DNA of 64,000 nucleotides from Myxococcales bacterium (GCA_023248745.1 JAHFDZ010000001.1:1-64000), one strand, 5' to 3'; shown: positions 38,580 through 49,839, counted from the first letter of the stretch. A program made the numbers and translations. Notes: generated from the letters alone by a model not told the origin.

Positions 38580-41204
38580 ATGCTCGTCGTTCGCCATTGG
38601 CTTCTGCTGGCGCGCTTCATCGTGATCTGCTGCGTTTTTTGGCCTATTTTGATCCCGTTTGGCGGCGGTGTCGCGTTTGGCGCCACCGATGGCGGAGCTC
38701 CGGATGCGGCTCCCGCTTCCCGTGACGCAGGCACCAGCGATGCCTCAATTTCAGACGCAAACCTCGCCGATGCATCCACCGCAGCGACGTTAGCGGAAGA
38801 GGCACCCATTCCGCGGTTGCAACCCAACGAAGCGGAGAAAGCTGAGGGGCTGCCCATTGTTCGAATCGTGATCGACAATGGCGCTGGACGGCTACCAGAG
38901 ACCGAGGTGCGTGGCTATTTGCACGTCAAACTGAAAGATCTGTTCTCAACCGAGGCGCTGGCCGCCGACGTTCGCGCACTCTGGGAATCCAAGTTCTTTA
39001 GCGACATCAAGGTCGACCTCACGCGCAAGGACGCAGGCGTCGTTGTTCGCTTCGTACTCCAAGAGCGACCAAACATTCGTGAGATCACGTACGCAGGCAA
39101 CGACGAGCTGGACGAAGCAGCGCTGAACGAGCTCGTCGAAGTCAAGGCGAACACCGTGCTCAATCAAGCGGCCCTGCGTCGCAGCGTCGATCGAATCAAG
39201 GAAGCCTATCGCGAGAAAGGGTACTTTCTTGCCAATGTCGTATTCGAGACAGTCCCCTATCGCGACAACGAAGTTGGCATTTCATTCAAAATTACCGAAC
39301 GTAATCAAGTTACGGTTCAACGCATTACAATCATCGGCAACGACCACCTCCCAGAATCTGAACTTCGGGACGTGATGGAAACGGGCCAAGGTTCGTTTTT
39401 CTCGTTCGGATCGTACAAGCAAAGCCTACTCGAGCGCGACATCCTCTTGATGAGTGCGCTTTACTACGATCGAGGCTACCTCGACGTTCGCTTCGCCACG
39501 CCACGCGTGATGCTGACGCCCGATCGTGAAGGGCTTGACATCATGCTCGTGGTCACCGAAGGGCCGCGGTACAAAATTCGTCAGCTGCTCATCACAGAGG
39601 TGGACGAAGACGGCAAAGAGATTGAGCCCCTTGGAGGACGTCGATCGCTGCGTCAGCTCATCTCTGCCCAATCAGGCGACTGGGTTAATCGATCGGCGAT
39701 CCAGAAGGACCTACAGGCCGTAAAAACAAAGTATCGCGACGCCGGCTACGCGAACGTCGAAGCCGAACCGCGCGTCGAGATTGATCGCAAAACCAACGCG
39801 GTCGACGTTCAGGTACGCATTCGTCGTGGCGTATTGGTCACAATCGAACGCATCGAGATCAAGGGCAACGTTAAGACCCGCGACAAGGTCCTGCGGCGTG
39901 AGTTCGAAGTCGCCGAAGGAAAGTTGTTCAGCGAGACAGGGCTCGAGGAATCGCGGCGCCGTACGCTCGCGCTCGGTTTCTTCGATCGCGTCGATGTCTC
40001 AACGACACAGGGCTCGGATCCGACGAAAATTGTCGTCACCTTCGACGTGAACGAGCGATCAACGGGCCAGTTCAATGTTGGTGCGGGCTTCTCATCAATC
40101 GAAACTTTTATTGCGACTGCGACCGTCAATCAGCAAAACCTATTTGGCAATGGTCAGGCGCTTCAGTTGCAAGCGTCGATATCGGGTTTACGCCAACTCG
40201 TGTCGGTGCGCGTGTACGAGCCCTACTTTCTTGATTCTGACTGGTCGTTTTCGACCGAACTTTTTAATCAATATTTTATCTTCAACGACTTCGCGCGGCT
40301 AACGCGGGGAGCGTCGCTCACGTTTGGCTACGCCATCATTCAGCCGAAGTTGCGGCTTGGCGTGACGCTGACCGCACAGCACGACTCGGTCGACAACGCG
40401 TCTCAAGGAACCTTCTTCGGCGCGACGAGCACAGTGAACCTGCAGCCGCGACTTCCACTCGCCAATTTGTACACGTCGGGGCGCACGATCTCCGTGCGAC
40501 CGACACTCACGTACGACTCTCGCGACAATCGAATTTTTCCCACTTCAGGTATATTTTTACAGGCTTCGAGCGAGTTTGCGACCAGCCTCCTCGGTAGCGA
40601 ACTTCAGTTCATTCGGCACCGCCTGACGACGCAGTTCTATGTTCCGCTCGGCGGCAACTCCGGCCAACCGGGTAGTGGCTTCGTGCTCAAGATGCGTAAC
40701 GACTTCGGCGTCGTAACGAGTCCGAACGACGTTAGCCTACCCATTTACGCGCGCTTTTTCCTCGGCGGCATTTTCGACATGCGTGGCTATCGGCTCCGCA
40801 CAATTGGCCCGCGATTGCCCGTCACGTCGGCGCTTGATCCGAACTCCGCGCCCATCGCAAACGGTGCAGTCATCGGCGGCAATCTTCAAGCGTATACAAA
40901 TATCGAATTTGAATTCCCGATCCTCGATAAAGTTGGCATTCGAGGCGTTGCATTTTTCGATGTTGGCAATGCATGGAACCTCGAATCGCGTTTCTGTAAG
41001 ACGGCTCCGGCGCCGCAATTCTCGCGAGTCGTCAGCCCCTGTTTCGACGGCGGCAGCCTCTTCTTCCTCCGCACCAGTGCTGGTTTCGGCGTACGCTGGT
41101 TCTCGCCGCTCGGCCCACTGCGCTTCGAGCTGGGCTTCCCGTTGATGCCTCTACCTTACGAGGAAAAGAGCGTCTTCGAATTTACCATCGGCAATTCTTT
41201 CTGA
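38580..41204 (+). CDS. bamA: outer membrane protein assembly factor BamA (POTRA/Omp85)
   Basis: Signal-like N-terminus; repeated POTRA segments (VTVQRITIIGNDHLPESELRDVM); C-terminal barrel GGIFDMRGYRLRTIGPR ... RFELGFPLMPLPYEEKSVFEFTIGNSF. Confidence 0.92.
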   Translation: MLVVRHWLLLARFIVICCVFWPILIPFGGGVAFGATDGGAPDAAPASRDAGTSDASISDANLADASTAATLAEEAPIPRLQPNEAEKAEGLPIVRIVIDNGAGRLPETEVRGYLHVKLKDLFSTEALAADVRALWESKFFSDIKVDLTRKDAGVVVRFVLQERPNIREITYAGNDELDEAALNELVEVKANTVLNQAALRRSVDRIKEAYREKGYFLANVVFETVPYRDNEVGISFKITERNQVTVQRITIIGNDHLPESELRDVMETGQGSFFSFGSYKQSLLERDILLMSALYYDRGYLDVRFATPRVMLTPDREGLDIMLVVTEGPRYKIRQLLITEVDEDGKEIEPLGGRRSLRQLISAQSGDWVNRSAIQKDLQAVKTKYRDAGYANVEAEPRVEIDRKTNAVDVQVRIRRGVLVTIERIEIKGNVKTRDKVLRREFEVAEGKLFSETGLEESRRRTLALGFFDRVDVSTTQGSDPTKIVVTFDVNERSTGQFNVGAGFSSIETFIATATVNQQNLFGNGQALQLQASISGLRQLVSVRVYEPYFLDSDWSFSTELFNQYFIFNDFARLTRGASLTFGYAIIQPKLRLGVTLTAQHDSVDNASQGTFFGATSTVNLQPRLPLANLYTSGRTISVRPTLTYDSRDNRIFPTSGIFLQASSEFATSLLGSELQFIRHRLTTQFYVPLGGNSGQPGSGFVLKMRNDFGVVTSPNDVSLPIYARFFLGGIFDMRGYRLRTIGPRLPVTSALDPNSAPIANGAVIGGNLQAYTNIEFEFPILDKVGIRGVAFFDVGNAWNLESRFCKTAPAPQFSRVVSPCFDGGSLFFLRTSAGFGVRWFSPLGPLRFELGFPLMPLPYEEKSVFEFTIGNSF

Positions 41205-41213
41205 GTGTGAGTC

Positions 41214-43817
41214 ATGGCTGATATCCCGCAAACAACGCCGCACCATAAAATTCCGATTTCGATCCAAGACGAAATGCGTACGAGTTATCTCGATTACGCA
41301 ATGAGCGTCATCATCGGACGCGCGATCCCCGATGTGCGTGACGGCCTGAAGCCAGTTCATCGCCGCATCCTCTACTCGATGTACGAGCAAGGTATTCTGC
41401 CGAACACAGCGCATCGCAAGAGCGCCAAAGTCGTCGGAGACGTGCTCGGTAAGTATCACCCTCACGGCGACAGCAGCGTTTACGACGCGATGGTCCGTCT
41501 CGCGCAACCGTTTTCGATGCGTTACATGCTCGTCGATGGCCAAGGGAACTTCGGCTCCGTCGACGGCGATCCAGCGGCTGCATATCGATATACCGAAGCG
41601 CGCCTCTCGCGCATCGCGATCGAGTTGCTCAGCGACATCGAATCCGAGTCGGTCGACTTCGTTCCTAACTTCGATGATTCCGAGGAGGAACCCAGCGTTC
41701 TCCCCGCGCGCATTCCGAACCTTCTCGTCAACGGCTCTGGCGGCATCGCCGTCGGTATGGCGACGAACATACCGCCGCACAATTTGAGCGAGATCCTCGC
41801 CGCGACCGTTCACCTCATTCGCAACCCAAACTGCGTCATCGACGAGCTCATGGCGCTCGTTCCGGGGCCCGACTTTCCGACTGGCGCGCTCATCTACGGC
41901 CGCTCCGGTATCGAATCTGCACAGCGTACGGGCCGCGGATCGATCGTCATGCGGTCGCGCGTCGAGTTCGAAAAAGTCTCTGGCAAGACCGAGCGCGAGC
42001 AAATCGTGGTCACCGAAATCCCTTACCAAGTCAACAAGGCACGCGTGCACGCGCGCATCGGCGAGTTGATGCGCGAAAAGAAGATCGAGGGCATCTCCGA
42101 AGTGCGCGACGAGTCCGATCGCGACGGCATCCGCCTTGTCATCGAACTCAAGAAGGACGTAATTCCCCAAGTCATCGTCAACCAACTTTACCGCATGACC
42201 GACCTGCAAACGTCGTTCGGCGTGATCAATTTGGCGATCATGGGCGGCCGCCCTGCTGTGCTCAATTTGCAGCAGACCCTTGCGGCTTTCGTCGAACACC
42301 GACGCGAAGTCGTCACACGCCGCACACGCTTCGATCTTCGTCAAGCCGAGAATCAGCGCGAGATCATCGAAGGGCTCGGGATGGCGACCACTCAGGTCGA
42401 CCTTGTCATTAAGACCATCCGCGAGTCAGACAACAGCGAAATTGCGCGTGAGCGCTTGATGCAGCTTCCGCTCGAAGGCCTCGAAGCCTTTGTGAGGCGT
42501 GCAGGTCGCCCCGATAGCGAGATCGAGGCGACAAAGGCAAAGACACCTTATCGACTTTCAGAACGTCAGGCGAAGGCGATTCTCGAAATGCGTCTTTCGC
42601 GTTTGACCGGACTCGAGCAAGAAAAGCTTGCAACCGAATATGGCGAATTGTGTAACAAGATCGCTCTTTATCAATCGATCTTGGCAAGCGAGCCAATGCT
42701 GCTCGATGTCATCGTCAGAGAACTTGACGAAATTCGTGACAAATATTGCAAGAACGACGCAAGGCGCACCGAGATTGTCCCCAGCGAAGCCGACATCAGC
42801 GACGAAGACCTCATTCAAGAAGAGGACATGGTCGTTACGATTTCGCACGAGGGGTACATCAAGCGAACAAGTCCCAGTGAATATCGGGCTCAAAAGCGTG
42901 GTGGCCGCGGAAAGATCGGCATGGAAGCGCGTGAAGAAGACTGGGTCACGCAGCTCTTTATCGCATCGACCCACGCGTACATCTTCTTCTTCAGCGACAA
43001 GGGCAAGGTATACGTCAAGAAAGTTTATCAAATACCACTTGGCGGCCGTACGTCAAAGGGACGCGCAATCGTCAACTTCCTTGGTATTGAGCAGGGCGAA
43101 CGCATCAAGGCCATTGTCGAAGTTCCCAAAATTGAAAGTGGCAAATTCGTAGTTACGATTACGAAAAAGGGCCAAATCAAGAAAACGGAACTCATCGAAT
43201 ATGAGAACTTCCGCGAAAAAGGCATTATCGGCGTCAAGGTCGAAGACGACGACGAGCTCCTCTCCGCAGCCCTGACCGAAGGCGCACGAGAATTCATCAT
43301 CGCAACGAAGCTCGGTCAATCGATCCGGTTCCCCGAGGATCAAGTTCGACCGATGGGCCGTTCGACGATGGGTGTTCGCGCAATCGATGTTGGCGAAGGC
43401 GACGAGGTTGTCGGCCTCGAGGTCACCGATCCCGAGCGTACGGCCGTTCTCGCAGTCTGCGAAAAGGGCTTCGGTAAGCGCACTGAGATCGAAGAGTTCC
43501 GCATCCAAAACCGCGGCGGCAAAGGCATCATCCTCATCGACGCGAGCGATCGCAACGGGCCGGTCGTCGGCATCAAGTTCGTAAAGCCCACCGATGAAGT
43601 GATGCTCATTACCGATCGCGGACAAACCTTACGTACACGCGTAGACGAAATTCGAACCACCGGCAGAAACGCTCAAGGCGTGAAGCTTATGACCCTCGAT
43701 GAGAGCGAACGCATCGTCGCGCTCGAGCGCTTGGCCGAAGCGGAAGATGTGGTGCCGGACGAGGGCGGCGGAGACCCCGAAGGCAGCCCATCCGCGCCAG
43801 ACCCAACCCTGAACTAA
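41214..43817 (+). CDS. gyrA: DNA gyrase subunit A
   Basis: [53 protein letters not shown]; GyrA-box-like QNRGGKGI. Confidence 0.95.
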   Translation: MADIPQTTPHHKIPISIQDEMRTSYLDYAMSVIIGRAIPDVRDGLKPVHRRILYSMYEQGILPNTAHRKSAKVVGDVLGKYHPHGDSSVYDAMVRLAQPFSMRYMLVDGQGNFGSVDGDPAAAYRYTEARLSRIAIELLSDIESESVDFVPNFDDSEEEPSVLPARIPNLLVNGSGGIAVGMATNIPPHNLSEILAATVHLIRNPNCVIDELMALVPGPDFPTGALIYGRSGIESAQRTGRGSIVMRSRVEFEKVSGKTEREQIVVTEIPYQVNKARVHARIGELMREKKIEGISEVRDESDRDGIRLVIELKKDVIPQVIVNQLYRMTDLQTSFGVINLAIMGGRPAVLNLQQTLAAFVEHRREVVTRRTRFDLRQAENQREIIEGLGMATTQVDLVIKTIRESDNSEIARERLMQLPLEGLEAFVRRAGRPDSEIEATKAKTPYRLSERQAKAILEMRLSRLTGLEQEKLATEYGELCNKIALYQSILASEPMLLDVIVRELDEIRDKYCKNDARRTEIVPSEADISDEDLIQEEDMVVTISHEGYIKRTSPSEYRAQKRGGRGKIGMEAREEDWVTQLFIASTHAYIFFFSDKGKVYVKKVYQIPLGGRTSKGRAIVNFLGIEQGERIKAIVEVPKIESGKFVVTITKKGQIKKTELIEYENFREKGIIGVKVEDDDELLSAALTEGAREFIIATKLGQSIRFPEDQVRPMGRSTMGVRAIDVGEGDEVVGLEVTDPERTAVLAVCEKGFGKRTEIEEFRIQNRGGKGIILIDASDRNGPVVGIKFVKPTDEVMLITDRGQTLRTRVDEIRTTGRNAQGVKLMTLDESERIVALERLAEAEDVVPDEGGGDPEGSPSAPDPTLN

Positions 43818-43848
43818 CTCCAACTCTTCATCGCCCTGTCCAACCCCC

Positions 43849-44035
43849 TCTCGCCTGATCTTCTCGCCTGCTCCAACACCTCTCGCCTGATCTTCTCGCC
43901 TGATCCGGTTCCTGAACCGCGCCGCGCCGGGCCCGATCAGGATCAGGCGAGATCGATCAGGATCAAGATCAGGTGAAGAGGATCAGAATCAGGTGAAGAG
44001 GATCAGGATCAGGTGAAGAGGATCAAGATCAAGTG
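43849..44035. repeat. GATC-rich imperfect palindromic/tandem repeat region downstream of gyrA
   Basis: 22-bp tctcgcctgatcttctcgcctg twice (43849, 43881); inverted counterpart from 43935; 20-bp gatcaRRatcaggtgaagag x3 plus a partial copy (43961-44035). Confidence 0.85.
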
Positions 44036-44058
44036 GTACGTCGAGAAGCAAACACGCC

Positions 44059-44748
44059 ATGACAAAGCGCATCACCGCAAAGGAAGCGAAGAACGCCGCA
44101 TTCGAAACGTTGCAACGACTCTTCGCGATTCATCCCGATGCGCATTGTGAACTCGAGCATAAAAGCCCTTTCGAACTTCTTGTTGCAACAGTTCTCAGCG
44201 CGCAGACCACAGACGTTGCAGTGAATAAGGCAACCCCTGCTCTGTTCGCGAAGTACCCCACCGCGGAAGCGCTCGCGAAGGCCACCCCACTTGAGGTCGA
44301 ACCGCTCATTTCGACCATCGGCATGTACCGTCAGAAGTCAAAGAACATCGTCAAGTTGGCTGACCTATTGATCAAACGGCACAAAGGACAGGTTCCAAAG
44401 TCACTTGATAAACTTGTGGAACTACCTGGCGTAGGGCGCAAAACGGCAAATGTAGTTCTCGGCGTTGCATTTGGAGCGCCAGAAGGCGTCGTCGTGGACA
44501 CGCACGTGATGCGCATCAGCCAACGGCTCGGATGGACCAAGGAAGCCGAAGCCACAACGATCGAGCTCGCGCTTTGTAAATTGTTGCCGCGCGAGGTTTG
44601 GGATCGAACGAGCCACACGCTCATTTTTCACGGTAGACGCATCTGCGGTGCGGTGAAGCCTCAGTGCGACAGGTGCGGGGTGAGCGACGTGTGCCCGAGC
44701 GCAGGTCGTGCCGTAGAAGTTGGACGTAAGCCGGGAAGAACGCGATAG
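44059..44748 (+). CDS. nth: endonuclease III
   Basis: LPGVGRKTANVVLGVAFG; VDTHVMRISQRLG; C-terminal Fe-S Cys cluster CGAVKPQCDRCGVSDVCPS. Confidence 0.95.
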   Translation: MTKRITAKEAKNAAFETLQRLFAIHPDAHCELEHKSPFELLVATVLSAQTTDVAVNKATPALFAKYPTAEALAKATPLEVEPLISTIGMYRQKSKNIVKLADLLIKRHKGQVPKSLDKLVELPGVGRKTANVVLGVAFGAPEGVVVDTHVMRISQRLGWTKEAEATTIELALCKLLPREVWDRTSHTLIFHGRRICGAVKPQCDRCGVSDVCPSAGRAVEVGRKPGRTR

Positions 44749-44754
44749 GGAGCT

Positions 44755-45831
44755 TCACAAACCGTGAAGCTGCGTTATCGCCCAACGTGCCGCCTGTCTC
44801 ACACCAGCATCGGCGTGCTCACCCAACGCCAACAACACCTCTCGCGCTCGCACGTCCTTCTGCGCCCCTACGACGAAGCATGCGTTGCGTAGCACGCCTC
44901 TGGGGGTCGTACGCTTCAGCGGCGAGCTTCCCACGAGCTCCGCGATCTGCATCTCGCTGAGTTGTAACAAGTCAATCGCGTCAACGTCGCTCCACTCGGG
45001 CCGCGGCGAAAACTGGTCCTTCACGTCTCGCGGCTTTGCCGATGCGTTGAACGGACATACGGTCTGACAATCATCGCAACCGAACAAGTGCTCGCCGATC
45101 GCATCAATCAAGTGGCTCGCCACTTCGCCCCGCTGCTCAATTGTAACATACGAAAGACACTTTTGCGCATCGAGCACAAATGGCCTTGGAAATGCGCTTG
45201 TAGGACACGCGTCGAGACAACGCGTACAGCTGCCGCATCGTTCGGCGATCGGTGTACCAGACAAAAGGTCAAGCGTCGTGACGACTTCACCAATGAGCAA
45301 CATCGACCCGAGCCCTGGCACAATGACGAGCCCATTCTTGCCAATGAATCCCAACCCTGCGCGAGCAGCCCACGCGCGCTCGAGGATCGGTGCGTCGTCG
45401 GCAAGAGGTCGAGCCTGCACCGGTGCGTCTTCGGTGCCGAGCGTGCGCACGAACGCAGCCAGCTTGCGAAGTTTGCGGCGCAGGAAGTTGTGGTAGTCGC
45501 TACCCCTTGCGTATCGCGCGATAGAGCGCGCGAGTGGTGGATCTGAGGCCTCCTCTTCGCGACTTCTTTGGTAACGCTGAGCGATACAAATGACGCTCTT
45601 CGCGCCTTCGAGGATATGCGGACCGTTTACCGAATGTCGCGCTTCGCGGTTCTCGGCGAGATAAGCCATCGTGCCGTGCATTCCGGCCTCGAGAAACGCC
45701 TCGTACCGCGCATGATCAATATCAAGTGGCTCGATCGCGTTCGCAATGCCCACTGCATCGAAGCCAAGCTCTCGCGCTTTGACGTGCACACGTTCGGTTA
45801 GATCATGCGCGGAGGGCACCACGGAACGCAT
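44755..45831 (-). CDS. queG: epoxyqueuosine reductase
   Basis: CGSCTRCLDACPTSAF and GCDDCQTVCPFN Fe-S motifs; C-terminal HEAT-like region; start trimmed to MRSVVPS. Confidence 0.92.
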   Translation of the reverse strand: MRSVVPSAHDLTERVHVKARELGFDAVGIANAIEPLDIDHARYEAFLEAGMHGTMAYLAENREARHSVNGPHILEGAKSVICIAQRYQRSREEEASDPPLARSIARYARGSDYHNFLRRKLRKLAAFVRTLGTEDAPVQARPLADDAPILERAWAARAGLGFIGKNGLVIVPGLGSMLLIGEVVTTLDLLSGTPIAERCGSCTRCLDACPTSAFPRPFVLDAQKCLSYVTIEQRGEVASHLIDAIGEHLFGCDDCQTVCPFNASAKPRDVKDQFSPRPEWSDVDAIDLLQLSEMQIAELVGSSPLKRTTPRGVLRNACFVVGAQKDVRAREVLLALGEHADAGVRQAARWAITQLHGL

Positions 45832-45945
45832 GGTAGAACGCGCAGATGCAAAGCGGGAGAATGAACCCGCGCGTTCTTGAAAAGTCAATTCCATTGACCG
45901 TTCATCAGCACGTGCAGTTGGGCGTTGCAGACTTGACCGCGAGTC

Positions 45946-46566
45946 TTAGCGCGGCGCAAAAACCGCGCGGCCAAGCGCTTGGATCGCCTCAGGGCCAACA
46001 GTGACCTCACCAGGCGCGACGAGCTTTCGGGCGCCAAGGCCATCGGCGAGAGCAACCGTTAACGTGACGATCGTGCCCACGGACATCGCCATCGGCACAC
46101 CCAACGCGGTTACCTGTTCGCTAAGAAATTCGACGAGCCTGGCGTGATCGGCAGCCAAGCGCGTGGCAACGATTGCCCTGAGCTCTGGATCCTCGAGCCC
46201 AATCGCAGCCAATTGGCAGAGCACGCGCGCACCTGGCGTGTCGTTGAGTCGCGACGCGAGTATTGCGGCGACAAAACGCTCGATACGACCCGCTGGATCA
46301 GGTGCGTTGCGCGCATCGTCGAGGATGCGCGCAACTGCAACTGCGCAAACCTCGTCAACCATCGCACGCACCAGCTCGGGCTTGTTGCCAAAGTGATACT
46401 GGATAACCCCTTTGGAGATACCAACCGTCTCCGCGATGTCAGCGATCGTCGCTCCTGCAAAGCCTCGCTGAGCGACATGCCCAATCGCAGCCTCGACAAG
46501 TTGGTGGCGAGTACGTTCGGTTCGGGCGTAACGACGCTGCGGTTCCGGGCGCTTCGATTCAGACAC
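45946..46566 (-). CDS. TetR-family transcriptional regulator (GTG start inferred)
   Basis: HQLVEAAIGHVAQRGFAGATIADIAETVGISKGVIQYHFGNK. Confidence 0.88.
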   Translation of the reverse strand: MSESKRPEPQRRYARTERTRHQLVEAAIGHVAQRGFAGATIADIAETVGISKGVIQYHFGNKPELVRAMVDEVCAVAVARILDDARNAPDPAGRIERFVAAILASRLNDTPGARVLCQLAAIGLEDPELRAIVATRLAADHARLVEFLSEQVTALGVPMAMSVGTIVTLTVALADGLGARKLVAPGEVTVGPEAIQALGRAVFAPR

Positions 46567-46675
46567 GTGCGTACAATAAGCGTTCGTCGCAATGGATGTG
46601 GAACTTCTGGGGGCGAAGCCGAGCTCGTGAAATCTCGCGAATTCGACGACAATCGGCGTGCTAAGGCAGCGTGCC

Positions 46676-47413
46676 GTGATTGAAACGACGCGTGACATGT
46701 TCTTCGGTGGCAGAATGCTCATCGAGCAGCCAGCCGATCGCAACAGTTACCGCGTGAATATCGACTCGCTCTTGCTCGCAGGTTTTGCCGCCGCGGGAAA
46801 GCACGCCGATCACGCATTCGATCTCGGCGCCGGCGTCGGCGCCGTGGGGCTTTCGCTGATGCAGTTTAATGTCGCATCACATGTTACATTTATCGATATC
46901 TCGCCTGACACAACGATCCTTGCCACGCGAAACGCTGAGCACAACGGATGGGCCGCTCGCAGTCGCATCCTCGAAGGCGATGTTCAGAAGCTCGCACTTC
47001 TTCACAAAGGCGAAGCAGACCTCATTGTGACAAATCCGCCCTTTTATGAACCCAATGCGTCTGTGACTCCACGCAGCGAACGGCTCACCCAAGCACGCAT
47101 CGGTGATCTTGGCGCTTTTCTCGGCGCAGCACGCCAACTCGGAGGAAAAGGTGCTCGTTCTTGTTACGTTTATCCTGCACAGTACTTATCCGTCCTGCTT
47201 GGCTACGCGCGCGAGCAAGGCCTCGAGCCGAAGCGTATGCGTTTCGTGCACTCACGCGCGAACACCGAAGCACGACTCGTGTTGGTAGAATGCAAAGCCG
47301 CGAAACCTGGAGGCCTTGTCATCGAGCCACCGCTCGTCGAGTGGGAGGGAGAAGCCAGAGCCGAAGAGGTACGCGTGCTTATCGAGGAAGCGCGTCTTCT
47401 GCCTCGCAAATGA
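46676..47413 (+). CDS. tRNA1(Val) A37 N6-methyltransferase-like SAM methyltransferase
   Basis: DLGAGVGAVGLSLMQF; VTNPPFYEP; TrmN6/YfiC-like architecture; start is tentative. Confidence 0.75.
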   Translation: MIETTRDMFFGGRMLIEQPADRNSYRVNIDSLLLAGFAAAGKHADHAFDLGAGVGAVGLSLMQFNVASHVTFIDISPDTTILATRNAEHNGWAARSRILEGDVQKLALLHKGEADLIVTNPPFYEPNASVTPRSERLTQARIGDLGAFLGAARQLGGKGARSCYVYPAQYLSVLLGYAREQGLEPKRMRFVHSRANTEARLVLVECKAAKPGGLVIEPPLVEWEGEARAEEVRVLIEEARLLPRK

Positions 47414-47441
47414 ATCGACGCAAAAACGCATCACTGAGACA

Positions 47442-48011
47442 TCACGACACATCTTGTTCGCCAAGCAACCGGTCGAGCGTGATGGCGCACGCCGATCGAA
47501 CACTCAGGTGGTTGTAGTCACTTTCGATCGCACGAATCGGTGGAAGAAAAACTTCGGCCTCCTCAATCGTCGCGTCGAGCAATCCCCACCCTGTACCAAA
47601 TAGCAAGAGCACCGGCTTGCCGGGCCTGCCAAGGGCTGCGCGCGCCTCCGAAAACGGCACGGGCATTCGCGACTCTTTCGCAGACGTCACCCACACTTCG
47701 ATCGCGCTGCGTCCACCCATCGACATGAACACATCTTCAAGAGATGGCGTCACAACCACGCGTCGCAACGCCTCAACGCGATCGGGGATGCGCTTTCCAC
47801 TTGAACCGTTGATCCAATGGTCAACTATCTTTTCAATGAGCGCACGCTGAGCATCGATGGGGTGAATCACGAAGTACTGATGAACTCCGTAAGTCCGCGC
47901 ACTTCGAGCCAGGTCGTGCACGTCGAGATTCGTAACTGCCGTTGTTGCAACGTCGCCCGTGGGACTCAAGACAGGATGATGCACAAGCGCGATCGAAACA
48001 GTGCGACTCAT
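47442..48011 (-). CDS. SPOUT-fold RNA methyltransferase-like protein following trmD
   Basis: [52 protein letters not shown] overlap with trmD. Confidence 0.8.
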   Translation of the reverse strand: MSRTVSIALVHHPVLSPTGDVATTAVTNLDVHDLARSARTYGVHQYFVIHPIDAQRALIEKIVDHWINGSSGKRIPDRVEALRRVVVTPSLEDVFMSMGGRSAIEVWVTSAKESRMPVPFSEARAALGRPGKPVLLLFGTGWGLLDATIEEAEVFLPPIRAIESDYNHLSVRSACAITLDRLLGEQDVS

Positions 48012-48712
48012 GACTTCGCCTTCAGCGTGTAAGCCTCAAAGAGGTCAGGCCTACGATCACGTGTGCGCGTGAGTGCCTGCTCGCGCCGCCACTTCTCAAT
48101 GTGCGCATGGTTGCCGCCTTGCAAAACGTCGGGCACCTGCTCTCCGCGAAACTCAACAGGACGGGTGTATTGCGGATACTCGAGGAGGCCGCCCGCTTCT
48201 GGACAGTGCGACTCGTCGTGAGCTGACGATGCGTTTCCGAGAACGCCGGGCAGAAGCCTTGCGCAAGTTTCGATGATCGCCATCGCAGCCACTTCGCCGC
48301 CCGTAAGCACGAAGTCTCCAAGCGACACCTCTTCGTCAACATACTTTCCGATACGATCATCAAACCCTTCGTAACGACCGCAAACGAGCACGAGACGAGG
48401 TGCCTTCGCGAACGTCGCCGCCATCGTTTGGTCGAAGCGCCTTCCTTGCGGGCTCAGGAGCACCCGATGGGCCGGCACTGCGATGTCGTCGAGCGAGTCA
48501 AGGCAATTGACCATTACGTCAACGCGCATGACCATCCCTGCACCGCCACCATAAGGGGTATCGTCAACGCTCTGGTGCTTACCGAGACCAAACTCACGAG
48601 GACTTTTGCGCCTCAGCGTGAGTTTTCCGCTCTGCAGCGCTTTGCCTATGAAGCTAACACTTGCGAAGCTATCGAAAATCTCGGGGAACAACGTAACAAC
48701 GTCAACGATCAC
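48008..48712 (-). CDS. trmD: tRNA (guanine-N1)-methyltransferase TrmD
   Basis: [60 protein letters not shown]. Confidence 0.97.
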   Translation of the reverse strand: MIVDVVTLFPEIFDSFASVSFIGKALQSGKLTLRRKSPREFGLGKHQSVDDTPYGGGAGMVMRVDVMVNCLDSLDDIAVPAHRVLLSPQGRRFDQTMAATFAKAPRLVLVCGRYEGFDDRIGKYVDEEVSLGDFVLTGGEVAAMAIIETCARLLPGVLGNASSAHDESHCPEAGGLLEYPQYTRPVEFRGEQVPDVLQGGNHAHIEKWRREQALTRTRDRRPDLFEAYTLKAKS

Positions 48713-49257
48713 GCCTCGAGCCCCTCAAGCGAACGCAAGACAATACGGCCGGCTTCCGAATCCACTCGCTCGACAAACGCGTCGGTGAGGGGAACCTCGA
48801 GCGCGGGTGAACCGTCAAGGCGCTTAACGACAAGAACGTCAACCGTTGGGTAGTTGCGCAAATCTTCAAGCGTCCCGATGGGCGCCTCTTGGTCAAGTAA
48901 GTAGACATTTGCGCCGATAACGTCGCACACATAAAATTCGCCGTCGTCGAGCGCGGGAAAGTCGGTGCGCTTCGCCATCAAACGAACGCCCCGCAGTTCG
49001 TCCGCGCGGTCACGATCGCTGACAGGCCGCAATTTGAGAAGCAACCCACCATCAACAGGCCGCACACTCTCAACCGGGACGTCGCGCTCGGTACCGTCGG
49101 TCATGCGAAGGCGCACTTCGCGCAGTTGCAAAAGGACGTCGCTATCGGGATTAAATAGCTTTACACGCACCTCACCACGAATGCCGTGCGAGCGCGTGAT
49201 CTCAGCGAGCTCGACCCACCGATCCTTCGAGGGAAGAGCAAGAGCTGGCACGTTCAA
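48709..49257 (-). CDS. rimM: ribosome maturation factor RimM
   Basis: [42 protein letters not shown]; operon position. Confidence 0.93.
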   Translation of the reverse strand: MNVPALALPSKDRWVELAEITRSHGIRGEVRVKLFNPDSDVLLQLREVRLRMTDGTERDVPVESVRPVDGGLLLKLRPVSDRDRADELRGVRLMAKRTDFPALDDGEFYVCDVIGANVYLLDQEAPIGTLEDLRNYPTVDVLVVKRLDGSPALEVPLTDAFVERVDSEAGRIVLRSLEGLEA

Positions 49258-49490
49258 TCGATGATTTCAAGGTGCGCGCGCTTACCGAGCTTGGCAGCTG
49301 CAGCACTGAGCACGGAACGCAACGCTTGTGCGGTGCGACCTTCTCGACCGATTACCTTGCCGAGATCGGTTTTCGCGACACGTAGCTCGAAAAGGGTATT
49401 TTGATCACTCGCAATTTCGGTAACCGAAACCTGAGCTGGATCGTCGACGAGCTCGCCCGCAACGGATTCGATGAGTGCTTTAAGCGGCAT
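49254..49490 (-). CDS. khpA: KH-domain RNA-binding protein (KhpA)
   Basis: LGKVIGREGRTAQALRSVLSAAAAKLGKRAHLEI. Confidence 0.93.
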   Translation of the reverse strand: MPLKALIESVAGELVDDPAQVSVTEIASDQNTLFELRVAKTDLGKVIGREGRTAQALRSVLSAAAAKLGKRAHLEIID

Positions 49491-49495
49491 GGCTA

Positions 49496-49744
49496 TCAGA
49501 CAGCTGCCTTGGACTTCTTGCGCATGAGATCGCGGAGCGTGTCGCTCTGCTGCGCGCCAACCGATTGCCAGTATGCGAGACGCTCGGTGTTGATTTGGAA
49601 GATGCCTTCGGCTCGCCGCGGATCGAATGTGCCAATGTTCTCGAGAAAGCGACCGCCACGAGGACTGCGATGGTCAGTGACGACAATTCGATAAAACGGG
49701 CGCTTCTTAGCGCCGGCGCGCGCGAGACGGATGTGGACGGCCAT
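49496..49744 (-). CDS. rpsP: 30S ribosomal protein S16
   Basis: MAVHIRLARAGAKKRPFYRIVVTDHRSPRGGRFLENIGTFDP. Confidence 0.97.
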   Translation of the reverse strand: MAVHIRLARAGAKKRPFYRIVVTDHRSPRGGRFLENIGTFDPRRAEGIFQINTERLAYWQSVGAQQSDTLRDLMRKKSKAAV

Positions 49745-49839
49745 GGTCTTCCTGGTTTTCCTTATGGTTTCCGAGCCAATAGGTCGGGGGGACCGGATGT
49801 ACGGGACACGCGTGTAGTCGTCAAGGGAAATGCGGCTAT

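Noticed and set aside
41151-42344. 397-aa antisense ORF opposite gyrA (also 43053-43625, 30767-31141, 1274-2104)
   Set aside because: Long antisense ORFs are expected from strong codon periodicity in GC-rich genes; no family motifs and complete overlap with confident CDSs
43849-44035. CRISPR array
   Set aside because: Repeats of 20-22 bp are contiguous or imperfect, without unique spacers of regular length, and no cas genes are present
46676-47413. DNA adenine methyltransferase linked to GATC/HIP1 sites
   Set aside because: The NPPF motif and architecture fit a tRNA1(Val) A37-type RNA methyltransferase better; no target-recognition domain
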